From positions 186,001 through 250,000 of the forward strand of contig CALBZA010000004.1 of assembly GCA_937890005.1 (NCBI GenBank): DNA of 64,000 nucleotides. Direction: 5' to 3'. Of the stretch, positions 25,774 to 34,610 are shown one piece after another. The DNA is from an uncultured Verrucomicrobia subdivision 3 bacterium (GTDB taxonomy: Bacteria > Verrucomicrobiota > Verrucomicrobiia > Limisphaerales > DASXHY01). Below the pieces are notes generated by a model. The model was given only the letters and a program-made list of their open reading frames with translations, was not told where the DNA came from and did not search any database. Position numbers and translations under genes: made by a program. Each line of letters begins with the position of its first letter. Within the stretch, counting starts at the first letter, position 1.

Positions 25774-26733
25774 TCATCTCGGCACCGCTATTTGTTGCAG
25801 AATCTGTTGGATGACTTCAGCGATGCTCAATCCCTCGATCTCAAACTCGGGCCGGAGAATCAGACGATGCTCCAGCACCGGCACGGCCATCGCCTTGATG
25901 TCATCGGGCGTCACAAAATCCCGGCCCGACATTGCGGCATAGGCGCGGGAGGCCATGATCAACGATTGCGTCGCGCGCGGGCCGGCTCCCACCAGCACAC
26001 TCTCGTGCTGGCGCGTTGCGCGAACGATGTCCACGAGATACGCGACCAGTTCATCGCGCATGATGATGCCGCCGACGGTTTCGCGAAGCTGGGCGAGATC
26101 TTCCGCTTTGATCACCGGCTGCACGACCCCCTGGACGAGCAATGTTTCCGGCGCCTCCCTGGTCATGGTGCGCTGTGCGAGTGCCAGTTCCTCCGCTCGA
26201 TCCGGCGCCTTCATGGTGATCTTCAACATGAACCGATCCTTCTGGGCTTCGGGCAGCGGATATGTTCCTTCGTATTCGATCGGATTCTGCGTCGCGAACA
26301 CGGTGAAGTTCGGCGGAAGCGAATGCGTTTCGCGGTCGATCGTTACCACGCGTTCCTGCATCGCCTGCAACAACGCGGATTGTGTCTTGGCGGGAGCGCG
26401 ATTGATTTCATCCGCGAGCAGAAACGACGTGAAGACCGGTCCTTTGATCACGGAGAATTCGTTTCGCTGCAGATTGAAGACGCTCGTGCCGGTGATGTCC
26501 GCAGGCATGAGATCCGGCGTGAACTGAATGCGGGCGAAATCGCATCCGAGCACTTGCGCGAGTGTGCGCACCAGCAAGGTCTTGGCGACGCCCGGCACGC
26601 CTTCAATCAAGGCGTGATTGCCGGTGAAAATCGCGATGAGCGCCTTCTCGATCACGTCGTGCTGGCCGATGATGACCTTGCCGGTTTCATGACGTGCCTG
26701 GGCGAGCACTTCTTTCAGTCGTTCGATGTTCAT
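25774..26733 (-). CDS. moxR: MoxR-family AAA+ ATPase
   Basis: This 319-residue cytoplasmic ATPase is thought to act as a chaperone for VWA-type or membrane partners encoded in the same operon. The Walker A motif is GVPGVAKT (residues 45-52), Walker B FLLADEINR (104-112), and sensor regions follow with FATQNPIEYEGTYPLPEAQ. The start is coupled to the DUF4350 stop (ATGA). The operon partners DUF58, DUF4129 and SpoIIM are the standard ones. The stop is overlapped by the start of a short frame that leads into repeat DNA. Confidence 0.96.
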   Translation of the reverse strand: MNIERLKEVLAQARHETGKVIIGQHDVIEKALIAIFTGNHALIEGVPGVAKTLLVRTLAQVLGCDFARIQFTPDLMPADITGTSVFNLQRNEFSVIKGPVFTSFLLADEINRAPAKTQSALLQAMQERVVTIDRETHSLPPNFTVFATQNPIEYEGTYPLPEAQKDRFMLKITMKAPDRAEELALAQRTMTREAPETLLVQGVVQPVIKAEDLAQLRETVGGIIMRDELVAYLVDIVRATRQHESVLVGAGPRATQSLIMASRAYAAMSGRDFVTPDDIKAMAVPVLEHRLILRPEFEIEGLSIAEVIQQILQQIAVPR

Positions 26734-28127
26734 GTTGTGGTTTTCGTGGTTCCGGAAACGTTCGCTTTGTCAGTGGTCAAAACGCCTGGTTTGAGTTCAA
26801 GCGCGTGATGGATTTCGCGATACACTTGAACCGGGTTCTGCTTTTTCTCGGGCAACGCGCGGGCAGCTTCGAAAATCGCTGTCGCTGCTGCGCGGCGGGT
26901 TGGTGAATGTCGAAGGCTTGAGGCCGAGCGATTCCATTGCTCGAAACAGCTCGCAAGCAGTTCGTGCGGAGGAATGCTGCGCCGGAGCAAATTGACAAAC
27001 CCGCTCGCGGAATCCTTGCCGGGAATCCATCCGCGCGTTCGTTCATCCGCATAAGGCGGCGCGAGGCTGAATGCATTTTTCCAGACGAACAGAAGCGCGA
27101 GAAGGATCAATGCGCCGATCAGCCAGTAAAGACGATACTTGCGCAGCAGTGTGGCCATACCCGGTTGCTCGGTGACGCCGAGATGCGCTTCATCGAACAC
27201 CACTTTCCGGCTCGACCCGATCAACCACGCAAGGAAGTCGGCATGTCGATCCCGCTGCATCGCTTCGTTGCTGAGAAAATAGGAATCGGTCGCAATCACC
27301 ACACTGCCGCGCCCGAAGTTTCTTTCCACAACGACCGCGTTGGTGCCGCGCACGTAGATCGGTTTCCAGTCAGAGCCTGCATTGGTGATGACAATGCCGC
27401 TGTGCCAGACCAGCGAGTCGGGCGTCGAAATGTCCGCGACTCGTTCCACTTCGATCGCGTCGTAAACGTCATTTTCACCCGGCGAAAGGCTCCGGATTTC
27501 GAAACCGATTTTCCACGCCTCTGCCAGGGAAACGATTTTGATGTTGTCGCGGTGACCTGTTGTCTTCCGTTTCTTTTTAGGTTTCGGTTTCGCGGGGATT
27601 TCGTCATCGCCGTGAACCGAATCCTCGGGAGTATCCTTATCGTTTTCCTTTTCGACGTCGTTTTCTTCTTCGGGTTTTGGTTCGGCCTTTGTTTTTGAAC
27701 CTGGTTTCGAAGAGGGCGAGTTCGTTTCCACCTGCGGATCCCAGCGTCCGAACTGGAAGAAGTCGGCCTGCATCGGTTCGAGTGTGATGACCAGCCGTCC
27801 GCCGCGTTTCGCGAAGCGTTCGATCTCATCCACCAATGAAACGGGCATCCAGCGAAGTTCCCGCGCGGGCGCGGCGATGTGCAGGTAAGCGGTGCCGGCT
27901 TCAAAGGGCAGGCGATTTTCGATCGAATAATCGCGCTGAACGGAAATGCCAGGGACGCGTCCGAGGCTTTCGTAAAAGGCCATGGTTCCGAGCGGATCAG
28001 CGCGAAGCGAAGAATACGCCGGATAATTGTCGCCCACCTCAAATCGCATTCGAAAGAGTTGAAGCAACCCGAACACGAACAGGCCCGCGCAGGCGAGAAA
28101 CAGAATGACTGGAAGCGAGCGTTTCAT
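26730..28127 (-). CDS. DUF4350 domain protein
   Basis: This 465-residue protein has an N-terminal membrane anchor (VILFLACAGLFVFGLLQLF), then a DUF4350-type domain near residues 38-310 (YSSLRADPLGTMAFYESLG, LVITLEPMQ), interrupted by an acidic/basic low-complexity stretch (about 140-195, KPEEENDVEKENDKD and KPKPKKKRKTT). A second membrane segment lies near 330-350 (LYWLIGALILLALLFVW). The C-terminal 110 residues are soluble. It overlaps both neighbours by 4 bases. Proteins of this type accompany MoxR, probably on the outer face of the inner membrane; the activity is unknown. Confidence 0.85.
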   Translation of the reverse strand: MKRSLPVILFLACAGLFVFGLLQLFRMRFEVGDNYPAYSSLRADPLGTMAFYESLGRVPGISVQRDYSIENRLPFEAGTAYLHIAAPARELRWMPVSLVDEIERFAKRGGRLVITLEPMQADFFQFGRWDPQVETNSPSSKPGSKTKAEPKPEEENDVEKENDKDTPEDSVHGDDEIPAKPKPKKKRKTTGHRDNIKIVSLAEAWKIGFEIRSLSPGENDVYDAIEVERVADISTPDSLVWHSGIVITNAGSDWKPIYVRGTNAVVVERNFGRGSVVIATDSYFLSNEAMQRDRHADFLAWLIGSSRKVVFDEAHLGVTEQPGMATLLRKYRLYWLIGALILLALLFVWKNAFSLAPPYADERTRGWIPGKDSASGFVNLLRRSIPPHELLASCFEQWNRSASSLRHSPTRRAAATAIFEAARALPEKKQNPVQVYREIHHALELKPGVLTTDKANVSGTTKTTT

Positions 28128-29782
28128 GCTGTTTTGAGCCTCTCCACGTTCGCCGCGAATTCAGTCACCTTTTCGCGGTTCACCTCGTGCATGCCGTACC
28201 AGATTCGTTCGAATGCCGAAATGTTTTCGCCGAAGACAGGAAGGAGATTCGGCAGAGCATGTGCGCGGCGCTGAAGTTCGTTCGCGTAATCGCGGTTCGA
28301 TTTGAACCGCGCGATGCTGATGAGATTGCGCTGGGCGAGATGCGCGAGGCTCGCGAGATAGAATGCGCGCATCGCCAGCCGGTATTCGCCGCGTTCCAGC
28401 AATTCGCGTCCGAGCTGCGTCCAGCCGTCCTCCGGCAACTGATCTGCCGCCACGTTTTCATCTGAAAGATCGGGCGCAGGTTGGGCGGGCGAAAGGGCGA
28501 CGGCTGTGGTGGCGATTCGCTTCCGACGCCAGTTACGGAGAAGAAACAGAACGAGTGCAACCACGATGACGACAATCAGCAGGAAGATGAGCGTTTGTTG
28601 CGTTGTCATCCAACCCGATCCGGCATCGTTTGGTCCTTTGCTGGACAACTTGCGCTGGAACAATCGGCGCGCCAGGTCGTTCAGCCATTCCAGCGTGGAT
28701 CTCACCGCATCGCGAATCATGTCCGCAATTTTCTGAAAGAACTTGGCGATCACGCCGGGCTCACTTTCGCGAACAACTTCCTCCTTCGGCACGCGCCAGG
28801 CGTATTTGCGTTCGCTGATCACTTCGCTGATCCGTTGATCCAGTTCCACAGGTGGAATGCCGGGCGACCTTTCGATCGAAGGTGACGGTGAAGGAGCAAC
28901 CTGGCTTTCCTGCGCGGGCGCATGGATGCAGACGGAAAAGAGAACGAGAACCCCGGCGGCGAGCTTTTGCGTGGTGGTTCCGAAACGTTTCAATTCGGCC
29001 TTGAGATCTTCTCCCGACTGCAGCGACTCGCCATAAAAACAGCGGAGCACGAACACAACCTTCAGGATGGGATCCACGCACAAATAACAAACCCCAAGCA
29101 TCGCCATGAAGAATGTGGTGTTCAGCAATGCATAGGGACTTTGCGTGAACACGGTTTCGATTCCAAAAAGCATTTTGATCAGCGATGGAATGGTCGCTGC
29201 GGCGATGCAGCAGTTGAGAAAAACGCATCCGGTGAAAATCGCAAGCAGGCTCAACAAAATGTGATTCTGCATCGGCCAGAGCGATGCCTGTTTGGATGCG
29301 GCTTTGAATTGTTTTGAAATGTCGGCGGAATCGGGGTCCGCGAGTGCGGTGACGTTTTGATAATACGCGATCACCCACGGAAGCGGGAGTCCGGCGGGGA
29401 TCAGCGAGAGCGGAATTAACAGCAGTCCGGAAGGTTGCAGGATGGTTTGACCGAGCAGAATTTTGAGATGCTGCCGCAGCGAAAACGCCGGCGGTTCATT
29501 CGAAGAAACGATTGCGCGCACGTGCCGGGCAAACACCGCCTGCCAGTGTTTCATCCAGAGGAACAGCAGTGCCATTCCCAACGCGGCTTCGGTCAGATGC
29601 TGCTCGGCAAACGCGCTTAGGCTCATGTCAGCCCAGAAGAAAAGAAACCCGAGCACAAACGGAATCGTGCCGAGGTAATACATCAGCAGCGTCGAGACGG
29701 GTGCCGCGCGAAGAAGGTGGGTCGCCTGTTCGATCAGCTCGAACCCGCTTCGGCCTGATTTGCGTTTTTGCGTCCCCTTCAT
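28124..29782 (-). CDS. Multi-spanning membrane protein with a C-terminal DUF4129 domain
   Basis: This 552-residue protein has six or so hydrophobic segments in the first 270 residues (STLLMYYLGTIPFVLGFLFF, SGLLLIPLSLIPAGLPLPWV, HILLSLLAIFTGCVFLNCCI and others), a soluble Pro/Ser-rich region, another membrane segment near 405-425 (LIFLLIVVIVVALVLFLLR), and a helical DUF4129-like end (GEYRLAMRAFYLASLAHLAQ). DUF4129 proteins belong to MoxR operons and sometimes are fused to transglutaminase domains, which is not the case here. Both ends overlap neighbouring genes by 4 bases. Confidence 0.82.
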   Translation of the reverse strand: MKGTQKRKSGRSGFELIEQATHLLRAAPVSTLLMYYLGTIPFVLGFLFFWADMSLSAFAEQHLTEAALGMALLFLWMKHWQAVFARHVRAIVSSNEPPAFSLRQHLKILLGQTILQPSGLLLIPLSLIPAGLPLPWVIAYYQNVTALADPDSADISKQFKAASKQASLWPMQNHILLSLLAIFTGCVFLNCCIAAATIPSLIKMLFGIETVFTQSPYALLNTTFFMAMLGVCYLCVDPILKVVFVLRCFYGESLQSGEDLKAELKRFGTTTQKLAAGVLVLFSVCIHAPAQESQVAPSPSPSIERSPGIPPVELDQRISEVISERKYAWRVPKEEVVRESEPGVIAKFFQKIADMIRDAVRSTLEWLNDLARRLFQRKLSSKGPNDAGSGWMTTQQTLIFLLIVVIVVALVLFLLRNWRRKRIATTAVALSPAQPAPDLSDENVAADQLPEDGWTQLGRELLERGEYRLAMRAFYLASLAHLAQRNLISIARFKSNRDYANELQRRAHALPNLLPVFGENISAFERIWYGMHEVNREKVTEFAANVERLKTA

Positions 29783-30105
29783 TTCCGTTCAAGCCACGGC
29801 ACTTCCCACATCGTGCCTTCGTGGAAGCTCGTCGGAACCCGCACGAGCAGTTCTCCAATCACGAAAAAGAAGAACCACGCGATCAACAGACCGAATGTGC
29901 ATTGGGCGGCGCGCTTCAGCGTGACGAACGCAGGACGTTTCCGCGCGGGAACCTCGGCATGCTTCTTAAGGCAGGTCGAGCAGAGGACACGATCGTCGTG
30001 TTCAGTGATGCATTCGCGGCAGAAAAAGTTTTTGCATTCGGGACACCGGGCGACTGCTTCCCGCAACCCGTGATTGAAACAGCGCTGGTGAGCGAGGTTC
30101 TGCAT
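29779..30105 (-). CDS. Small zinc-finger membrane protein
   Basis: This 108-residue protein has a B-box-like zinc-binding segment with CFNHGLREAVARCPECKNFF, CRECITEHDDRVLC and STCLKKH (residues about 9-49), then one membrane segment (TFGLLIAWFFFFVIGELLV, about 69-87). The Cys/His pattern matches the zinc-finger heads found on bacterial membrane proteins next to rhomboid or RDD domains. It lies 3 bases after the preceding gene and overlaps the DUF4129 gene by 4 bases. The function is unknown; a role in protein contacts at the membrane is inference. Confidence 0.75.
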   Translation of the reverse strand: MQNLAHQRCFNHGLREAVARCPECKNFFCRECITEHDDRVLCSTCLKKHAEVPARKRPAFVTLKRAAQCTFGLLIAWFFFFVIGELLVRVPTSFHEGTMWEVPWLERK

Positions 30106-30108
30106 AGG

Positions 30109-30699
30109 TCAGCCGATGACCGGCGGAATATCCGCGTTTGAAGCGGACACGGTAGGACTGGAAATCGTTCCTGAGCTGCCCGCTTGCGACACGAACTCCC
30201 GCATCTTCATGTCCACCTCTTCAACGGTGAGCTCGCCCTGCGCCTCGGCGATCAGCGGGCGGACTTTTTCCAGAAACCTCCGCGCCCGGTTCACCCGGCT
30301 GAGCGGAGAGATTTCTTCGGTTTGAACAGCCGTCCGGAGATGACAGATGCACGTCTGGCCGAGAAGGAGATTCAGAACGAACGGAATCAGAGTGGTTATG
30401 GCAAGGATTCCGAAGACCCATCGCACTTCGATCGTTGTGGTGACGATTGCAACTGCGCCGAAAATTGCGGTCAGCAGTCCAGTGACCAATGCGATGATCT
30501 TTTGCCGGTCCGTACGGCGGATGAGCAGCGACTGGATGTCGCGGAAATAGAAACGTTTGTAGGTTTCCGTGTAGCCATTGGTGATGACCAGCAGCAGATG
30601 ATCAGGTCCCCGCCACACCTGGGCGCGTGAGACGGTGAAGATTGCAAATCCCGCCCGTTTGCGGGTTGAAGTCAGTTTGATGTATTCCTTGGTGGCCAC
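30109..30699 (-). CDS. Membrane protein of unknown function
   Basis: I do not recognise this 196-residue protein. It has an N-terminal beta-rich region (TRKRAGFAIFTVSRAQVWRG, YTETYKRFYFRDIQSLLIRR), two membrane segments near residues 71-110 (IALVTGLLTAIFGAVAIVTT, VFGILAITTLIPFVLNLLLG), and a soluble helical end. The first part resembles a PH-like membrane-domain start. I chose GTG at 30699 because it follows the stop of the previous gene after one base; longer starts lie inside that gene. The gene ends 3 bases before the next start, so it is part of the operon. Confidence 0.68.
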   Translation of the reverse strand: MATKEYIKLTSTRKRAGFAIFTVSRAQVWRGPDHLLLVITNGYTETYKRFYFRDIQSLLIRRTDRQKIIALVTGLLTAIFGAVAIVTTTIEVRWVFGILAITTLIPFVLNLLLGQTCICHLRTAVQTEEISPLSRVNRARRFLEKVRPLIAEAQGELTVEEVDMKMREFVSQAGSSGTISSPTVSASNADIPPVIG

Positions 30700-30700
30700 T

Positions 30701-31276
30701 TCAGCGTGAGAAGATGAGGATGAACATCGTGATCCATCCAATGATTTGAAGTACTGCCAGCACTCCGGCAATTGCCAGCTTTGCCCTGGATCCCTGTGTC
30801 AGTCCAAGCGGGGTTTTCCAGTGTGCGATGACGATGAACAACGTCGCGGGCGCCGTGATCAGGGTGAAGTAGAAAATGAGGATTGGATAGATCGCGAGGG
30901 CAAGCGCCAGGTTGTCGTAACGGGTGCGTTTATCCTCGAGGCTTTTGATCCGCTTTTTGGTTTTCCCCGCCTCCAGACAGCTCGGGCAGAAATGCTGCGC
31001 ATTCAGAACGCAATCGCACAAAGCGCAGATGAACCGTCCGCAGCCTTCGCAGCCGACAGTGGCTTTCTTCTGCGGATGATAAAAGCAGCTCGATTCGCCT
31101 TCGAGCATCACGACTTCGCCCACGGTCGGCGCAGCAGCCGGACGGAAGAACGCCGGGAAAATTTCCACCTGCAGCGGCGCGGCACACGAGGGGCACGGGG
31201 TGAAATCCGGCCGGTTGAAGACGCCTCCGATGAGCGTCGTCTTGCACTTGGAACACTGGAGGAATTTTGGGCTCAA
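30701..31276 (-). CDS. Zinc-ribbon and B-box-like membrane protein
   Basis: This 191-residue protein has an N-terminal zinc ribbon (CSKCKTTLIG with CPSC, residues about 8-31), a B-box-like segment (CFYHPQKKATVGCEGCGRFI, CALCDCVLNAQHFCPSC, about 64-102) and two or three membrane segments after residue 120 (LALALAIYPILIFYFTLITA and VLAVLQIIGWITMFILI). The start is TTG at 31276, one base after the RDD/GYF stop; no ATG or GTG lies close by. The role is unknown. The repeated combination of zinc fingers and membrane segments in adjacent genes suggests proteins that interact with each other. Confidence 0.75.
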   Translation of the reverse strand: MSPKFLQCSKCKTTLIGGVFNRPDFTPCPSCAAPLQVEIFPAFFRPAAAPTVGEVVMLEGESSCFYHPQKKATVGCEGCGRFICALCDCVLNAQHFCPSCLEAGKTKKRIKSLEDKRTRYDNLALALAIYPILIFYFTLITAPATLFIVIAHWKTPLGLTQGSRAKLAIAGVLAVLQIIGWITMFILIFSR

Positions 31277-31277
31277 A

Positions 31278-32069
31278 TTATTTGTGGATCACCCGCGTGT
31301 TGCACATGTGATCGTGCAAGGAGCGTTTCTCGGAATCGAATGCCGCGATGATGTAACCGATGTTACAAATCAGTCCGCTCAGCATTTCGGCGAAGAAACG
31401 TCCCGTCGCGCGCGCATAAGTCACGTCGCTGCCGTCGCTCTTCACCACCTTGAGTTTGCAAACCATTTTGCCCGGCGTGGCGCCATACTTGCCGATGAAA
31501 AAGATGGAATAGGCTCCCTGAAGAACAATCATTCCCAGCTGAAGCAATAACGGCAGAAATGGCGAATCCGTTTCCATTCCAGGATTCTTTGCTGCGCTGG
31601 CCACGACGATGACAAATACGATCATGAACGGCACGCCCAGGATAATCCCGTCTATCATCTTTGCACCGAATCGAATCCAGAAGCCGGCGTAGTTCAATTG
31701 TCCGGTGCTGAACGCAGCCCCTTCAGCAAGCTTCTGCAGAAAGGCCGGTTTGCAGTTGGCGCAGACATGAACCGCGCCGTAGCGGATTGTGTTTTCCACC
31801 GGAAAGACGTTCCCGCAATGAGTGCACGTAACCGTCGCGGCACCGCTTGTTGAACCCTGTCCTGCTGAAGTTGAACTGCCTGCGGTCGCAGCGGGTGCGG
31901 CAGCTGGGCCGGCTGTTCCGCGCGCCTGATTGTAAGGAGTCCAGTTGGCCATGCCTTCACGCCAGATGAGCGTGTCCTGCTGAATTTTTCCTGTGGCGAG
32001 AAGCTGATCGAGTTGGGCGTCATCGACCGGGCCGGCCTGCTTGCCCTGGTCCACGTAATACCAGTTCAT
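31278..32069 (-). CDS. RDD-family membrane protein with an N-terminal GYF_2 domain
   Basis: This 263-residue protein starts with a GYF_2-like domain (MNWYYVDQGKQAGPVDDAQL with WREGMANWTPY, residues 1-50), then an Ala/Gly/Ser linker, a zinc ribbon (CTHCGNVF and CANCK, about 80-105) and an RDD domain with three or so membrane segments (FGAKMIDGIILGVPFMIVFV, LLLQLGMIVLQGAYSIFFIG) and GKYGATPGKMVCKLKVVKSD. The ATG at 32069 begins the GYF fold. It is the first gene of the long minus-strand set that ends with the second RDD gene at 21605. The cargo or partner is unknown. Confidence 0.86.
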   Translation of the reverse strand: MNWYYVDQGKQAGPVDDAQLDQLLATGKIQQDTLIWREGMANWTPYNQARGTAGPAAAPAATAGSSTSAGQGSTSGAATVTCTHCGNVFPVENTIRYGAVHVCANCKPAFLQKLAEGAAFSTGQLNYAGFWIRFGAKMIDGIILGVPFMIVFVIVVASAAKNPGMETDSPFLPLLLQLGMIVLQGAYSIFFIGKYGATPGKMVCKLKVVKSDGSDVTYARATGRFFAEMLSGLICNIGYIIAAFDSEKRSLHDHMCNTRVIHK

Positions 32070-32242
32070 AAGGTGTGTGATTCTGCGGAAGTGTTGCTCA
32101 ATGGATTCTCCAAATTGCCGCCGCCGTTGTGCCACAGGCGCGCCCTTCAGCGCAATTCATTTAAGCATGTGTAGGAAGAAAAGGGTGGGCATACAAAAGG
32201 AACTGCATCGTTTCGATCTGCTTAATCCGTTCGTTCTGGAAG

Positions 32243-32282
32243 TCACAAGCCTTCGCGCCCTTAGTGTCCTTCGCGTGAGTTT
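32243..32282 (-). repeat. GAGGACGCG-type dispersed repeat after cbiO
   Basis: On the minus strand this stretch reads CACGCGAAGGACACTAAGGG followed by CGCGAAGG, very close to 11058-11096. It begins 14 bases after the cbiO stop. The remaining gap (32070-32242) shows no gene and no other structure. Confidence 0.55.
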
Positions 32283-32296
32283 TCGTCGAGGGAAGA

Positions 32297-33043
32297 TTAA
32301 TGCGGATGAATGTGACGCAGGATGTGCGGACGCTCGAGTCCGTGCGCGAGCATCAGTTCCTCGTTGTTCAACAATTCCCGCGTGGGACCGTCGGCGACGA
32401 TTTCCCCGCGATCGAGAACAATGGCCCGGGAACAGAGTTCAACGGCCAGTTCAAGGTCGTGCGTGGCGATCAGTTTCGTGGCGGGAATCTGCCGCAGCAG
32501 AGCCTTGAAATCGCGTCGTCCGCGCGGATCCAGATCGCTCGTCGGTTCGTCCATGACGAGAATCGCCGGTTCACACGCGAGCACGCCGGCCAGGCAGACA
32601 CGGCGTTTTTCTCCGTGGCTGAGATGATGCGTGGCCCGATGTTCAAATCCCTCCATTCGCACTTCAGCCAGCGCTTTCTGAACCCGCGCCCTGATCTCCG
32701 CTTCGGAAAATCCCAGTTGCTGCGGTCCAAAAGCGACGTCCTCTTCAACCGTGGGACAGAACAGCTGATCGTCCGGATCCTGAAAGAGCAATCCGACCTG
32801 ACGCCGGACTTTTTGGAGATTCGCGCTGACCAGCGGTTCGCCGAGAATCTGGATCGGAGACGGCGTTTCGATTCGTTCCGGCAAAATGCCGTTGAGGTGC
32901 AGCAGCAGGGTGGATTTGCCGGAACCGTTCGGCCCGAGCACCGCAACGCATTCCCCGGCGGCAACATGAAAGCTGATGCCTCGAAGCGCTTCAGTGCCGT
33001 CATGATAGCGATAGCGCAGATTGGATACTTCGATCGCGTTCAT
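32297..33043 (-). CDS. cbiO: ECF transporter ATPase (CbiO/NikO type)
   Basis: This 248-residue ABC ATPase powers nickel or cobalt uptake with CbiQ and CbiM. It has Walker A GPNGSGKST (about residues 37-45), the Q loop LLFQDPDDQLFCPTVEEDVA, the signature LSHGEKRRV and Walker B AILVMDEPTSDLDP. The start ATG 33043 overlaps the cbiQ stop (ATGA); an ATG two codons farther up (33049) is also possible. A dispersed repeat follows the stop. A metal assignment comes from neighbours, mainly NikR. Confidence 0.93.
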   Translation of the reverse strand: MNAIEVSNLRYRYHDGTEALRGISFHVAAGECVAVLGPNGSGKSTLLLHLNGILPERIETPSPIQILGEPLVSANLQKVRRQVGLLFQDPDDQLFCPTVEEDVAFGPQQLGFSEAEIRARVQKALAEVRMEGFEHRATHHLSHGEKRRVCLAGVLACEPAILVMDEPTSDLDPRGRRDFKALLRQIPATKLIATHDLELAVELCSRAIVLDRGEIVADGPTRELLNNEELMLAHGLERPHILRHIHPH

Positions 33044-33651
33044 CGCCATCCTCTCGAACACATCGCCGCGTAAATCCGTTCCGCCCGTTCCGAGGCCCGA
33101 ACGAAAAGCTGGCCGACGACAGTTGAAAGCGTTCGCCATTGAAAGCGGCCTTCCTTCCGAAAGGTCCGGCTGAGTCGCGCGCGACGCATGCGCTCCGATT
33201 CTTCCGCGAGAACGAACAGGTATCGATGCATCAGTGCGATGGTGGTCACAAGAAGACCGGGTACACGAATTCGCTGCAGCACACGAACAACTTTTCCAAA
33301 GGGCGTCGTGTTTGCGGTGATGATGACGGTCACCAGGCAAATCGCACTTTTCAAAACGAGTGTCTGCCACTGAAAGCGGCCGGAAGGCTGCCACGCGTTG
33401 GCCAGCACGGCTCCGAGAACGAAGGGCGAAAGCAAGAGCAGGCGCTTGAGAAGAAACAGCAACGGCAGCCGGCTCACCGCCACCGCAGAAACCAGCACCA
33501 TCGCCGCGATAATAAACCATCCGTATGCGTTTGACGGTGCGACGACCGTTCCGACGATAATTGTCAGCGCGACGGCGAGTTTCAGCCCGGCGGGAACGCG
33601 ATGAACCGGACTGTGCGCATGAGCGTGGTGATGTCCGAAAAGCTGGTTCAT
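33040..33651 (-). CDS. cbiQ: ECF transporter transmembrane protein (CbiQ/NikQ type)
   Basis: CbiQ is the coupling membrane subunit of the metal ECF transporter. The 203-residue protein has a His-rich start (FGHHHAHAHSPVHRV), four or five membrane segments, and the ATPase-contact region EESERMRRARLSRTF and RASERAERIYAAMCSRGW with the Ala-Arg-Gly type motif near the end. It is somewhat shorter than the usual 220-260 residues. Genes overlap on both sides by 4 bases. The His-rich start may help gather metal ions, which is inference. Confidence 0.92.
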   Translation of the reverse strand: MNQLFGHHHAHAHSPVHRVPAGLKLAVALTIIVGTVVAPSNAYGWFIIAAMVLVSAVAVSRLPLLFLLKRLLLLSPFVLGAVLANAWQPSGRFQWQTLVLKSAICLVTVIITANTTPFGKVVRVLQRIRVPGLLVTTIALMHRYLFVLAEESERMRRARLSRTFRKEGRFQWRTLSTVVGQLFVRASERAERIYAAMCSRGWR

Positions 33652-34589
33652 TTCGGATTTCCGGAAACTTCAACCCGAGGAACCAGAACTCTGCCGAGCA
33701 ACCACGCCAGCGCGAACACAACAACAGATCCGATCGCTCCGGCCAGTGCGGTTGTTCCCACCGCCCAGTGAACGCCCGGCACAGCGTAGTCCGGCATCGG
33801 CGCAGGAATTGGATCGGCAGCCTTCTGTTCGAATCCGAGCCGTTCGGCGACAGCTTCGAGCCCGTCGGGCCACGGACAGGCAAATGGCGCGACGAACAGG
33901 ACGATTCCGAAAGTGACCAGCAGGCTTACGAAAATGAAGTCACCCTGGCGTTCAGATACCGTGCGGTTTTCGATCACATCCGGTCGGGTGCGTTGAACGA
34001 AGAGAAAGACCAATGCGGTGATGAGACCTTCGCCGAGGCCGATCACAATGTGCGTGATCGTCATGGCGGGAAACGCGGCCTTCCAACTGGCGGTTCCGGA
34101 CCATGCAAGCTGTCCGGCGCAACCGATCGCCGCAAACACGACCGAGCACCACGCGCCGAACGCGACTGCCGTCACGAGGCCGCGTTTTTCCGGCAACACG
34201 CGCTTCACTGCCGACATCACCAGGGCACTGCCGCCCGCGCCGAGAATGGCCATGTTGAAAACATTGGCGCCGAGCGCAACAACACCACCGTCGGCAAACA
34301 GAAACGATTGGACAATCAACACCGCCGTCACGACCACGATCGCGGCAGCCGGACCAAGCAGCGCGGTGACCAGAGCGCCACCGATCAGATGACCCGAAGT
34401 TCCCGCAGCCACAGGAAAATTCACCATCTGCGCGGCAAACAGGAATGCTGCGGAAAGCCCAAGCATGGGTACTCGACGCGGCGGAAGCTGACCTCTCACA
34501 CGCTGCAGCGCGATTCCCACGCCGGCGCACGACAACGCCGCGGTGACAACCGCTGTCTTCCCATCGATGAAACCGTCCGGAATATGCAT
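33648..34589 (-). CDS. cbiM: Metal ECF transporter substrate-binding protein CbiM/NikM fused to a PDGLE (CbiN-like) domain
   Basis: CbiM/NikM binds Ni2+ or Co2+ with its N-terminal MHIPDG, visible here as MHIPDGFIDGK. The protein has 313 residues. Six or more membrane segments follow, with FPVAAGTSGHLIGGALVTAL and FADGGVVALGANVFNMAILG. The last 95 residues form a PDGLE domain (CPWPDGLEAVAERLGF), which replaces a separate CbiN or NikN. The gene is divergent from the TonB receptor and heads the cbiMQO operon. NikR farther on points to nickel, but cobalt cannot be excluded. Confidence 0.93.
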   Translation of the reverse strand: MHIPDGFIDGKTAVVTAALSCAGVGIALQRVRGQLPPRRVPMLGLSAAFLFAAQMVNFPVAAGTSGHLIGGALVTALLGPAAAIVVVTAVLIVQSFLFADGGVVALGANVFNMAILGAGGSALVMSAVKRVLPEKRGLVTAVAFGAWCSVVFAAIGCAGQLAWSGTASWKAAFPAMTITHIVIGLGEGLITALVFLFVQRTRPDVIENRTVSERQGDFIFVSLLVTFGIVLFVAPFACPWPDGLEAVAERLGFEQKAADPIPAPMPDYAVPGVHWAVGTTALAGAIGSVVVFALAWLLGRVLVPRVEVSGNPK

Positions 34590-34610
34590 TCAGAAAATGT
34601 CACCTGACGC

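Noticed and set aside
24809..25777. A 322-residue frame on the minus strand that spans the IS200 element
   Set aside because: It reads the transposase in another frame and joins repeat DNA to it; only its first 30 residues may be meaningful.
32083..32140. Sigma-54-like TGGCAC-N5-CGGC before the GYF/RDD gene
   Set aside because: GG and GC spacing fits, but the -12 box is CGGC and not TTGC, so the match is too weak.
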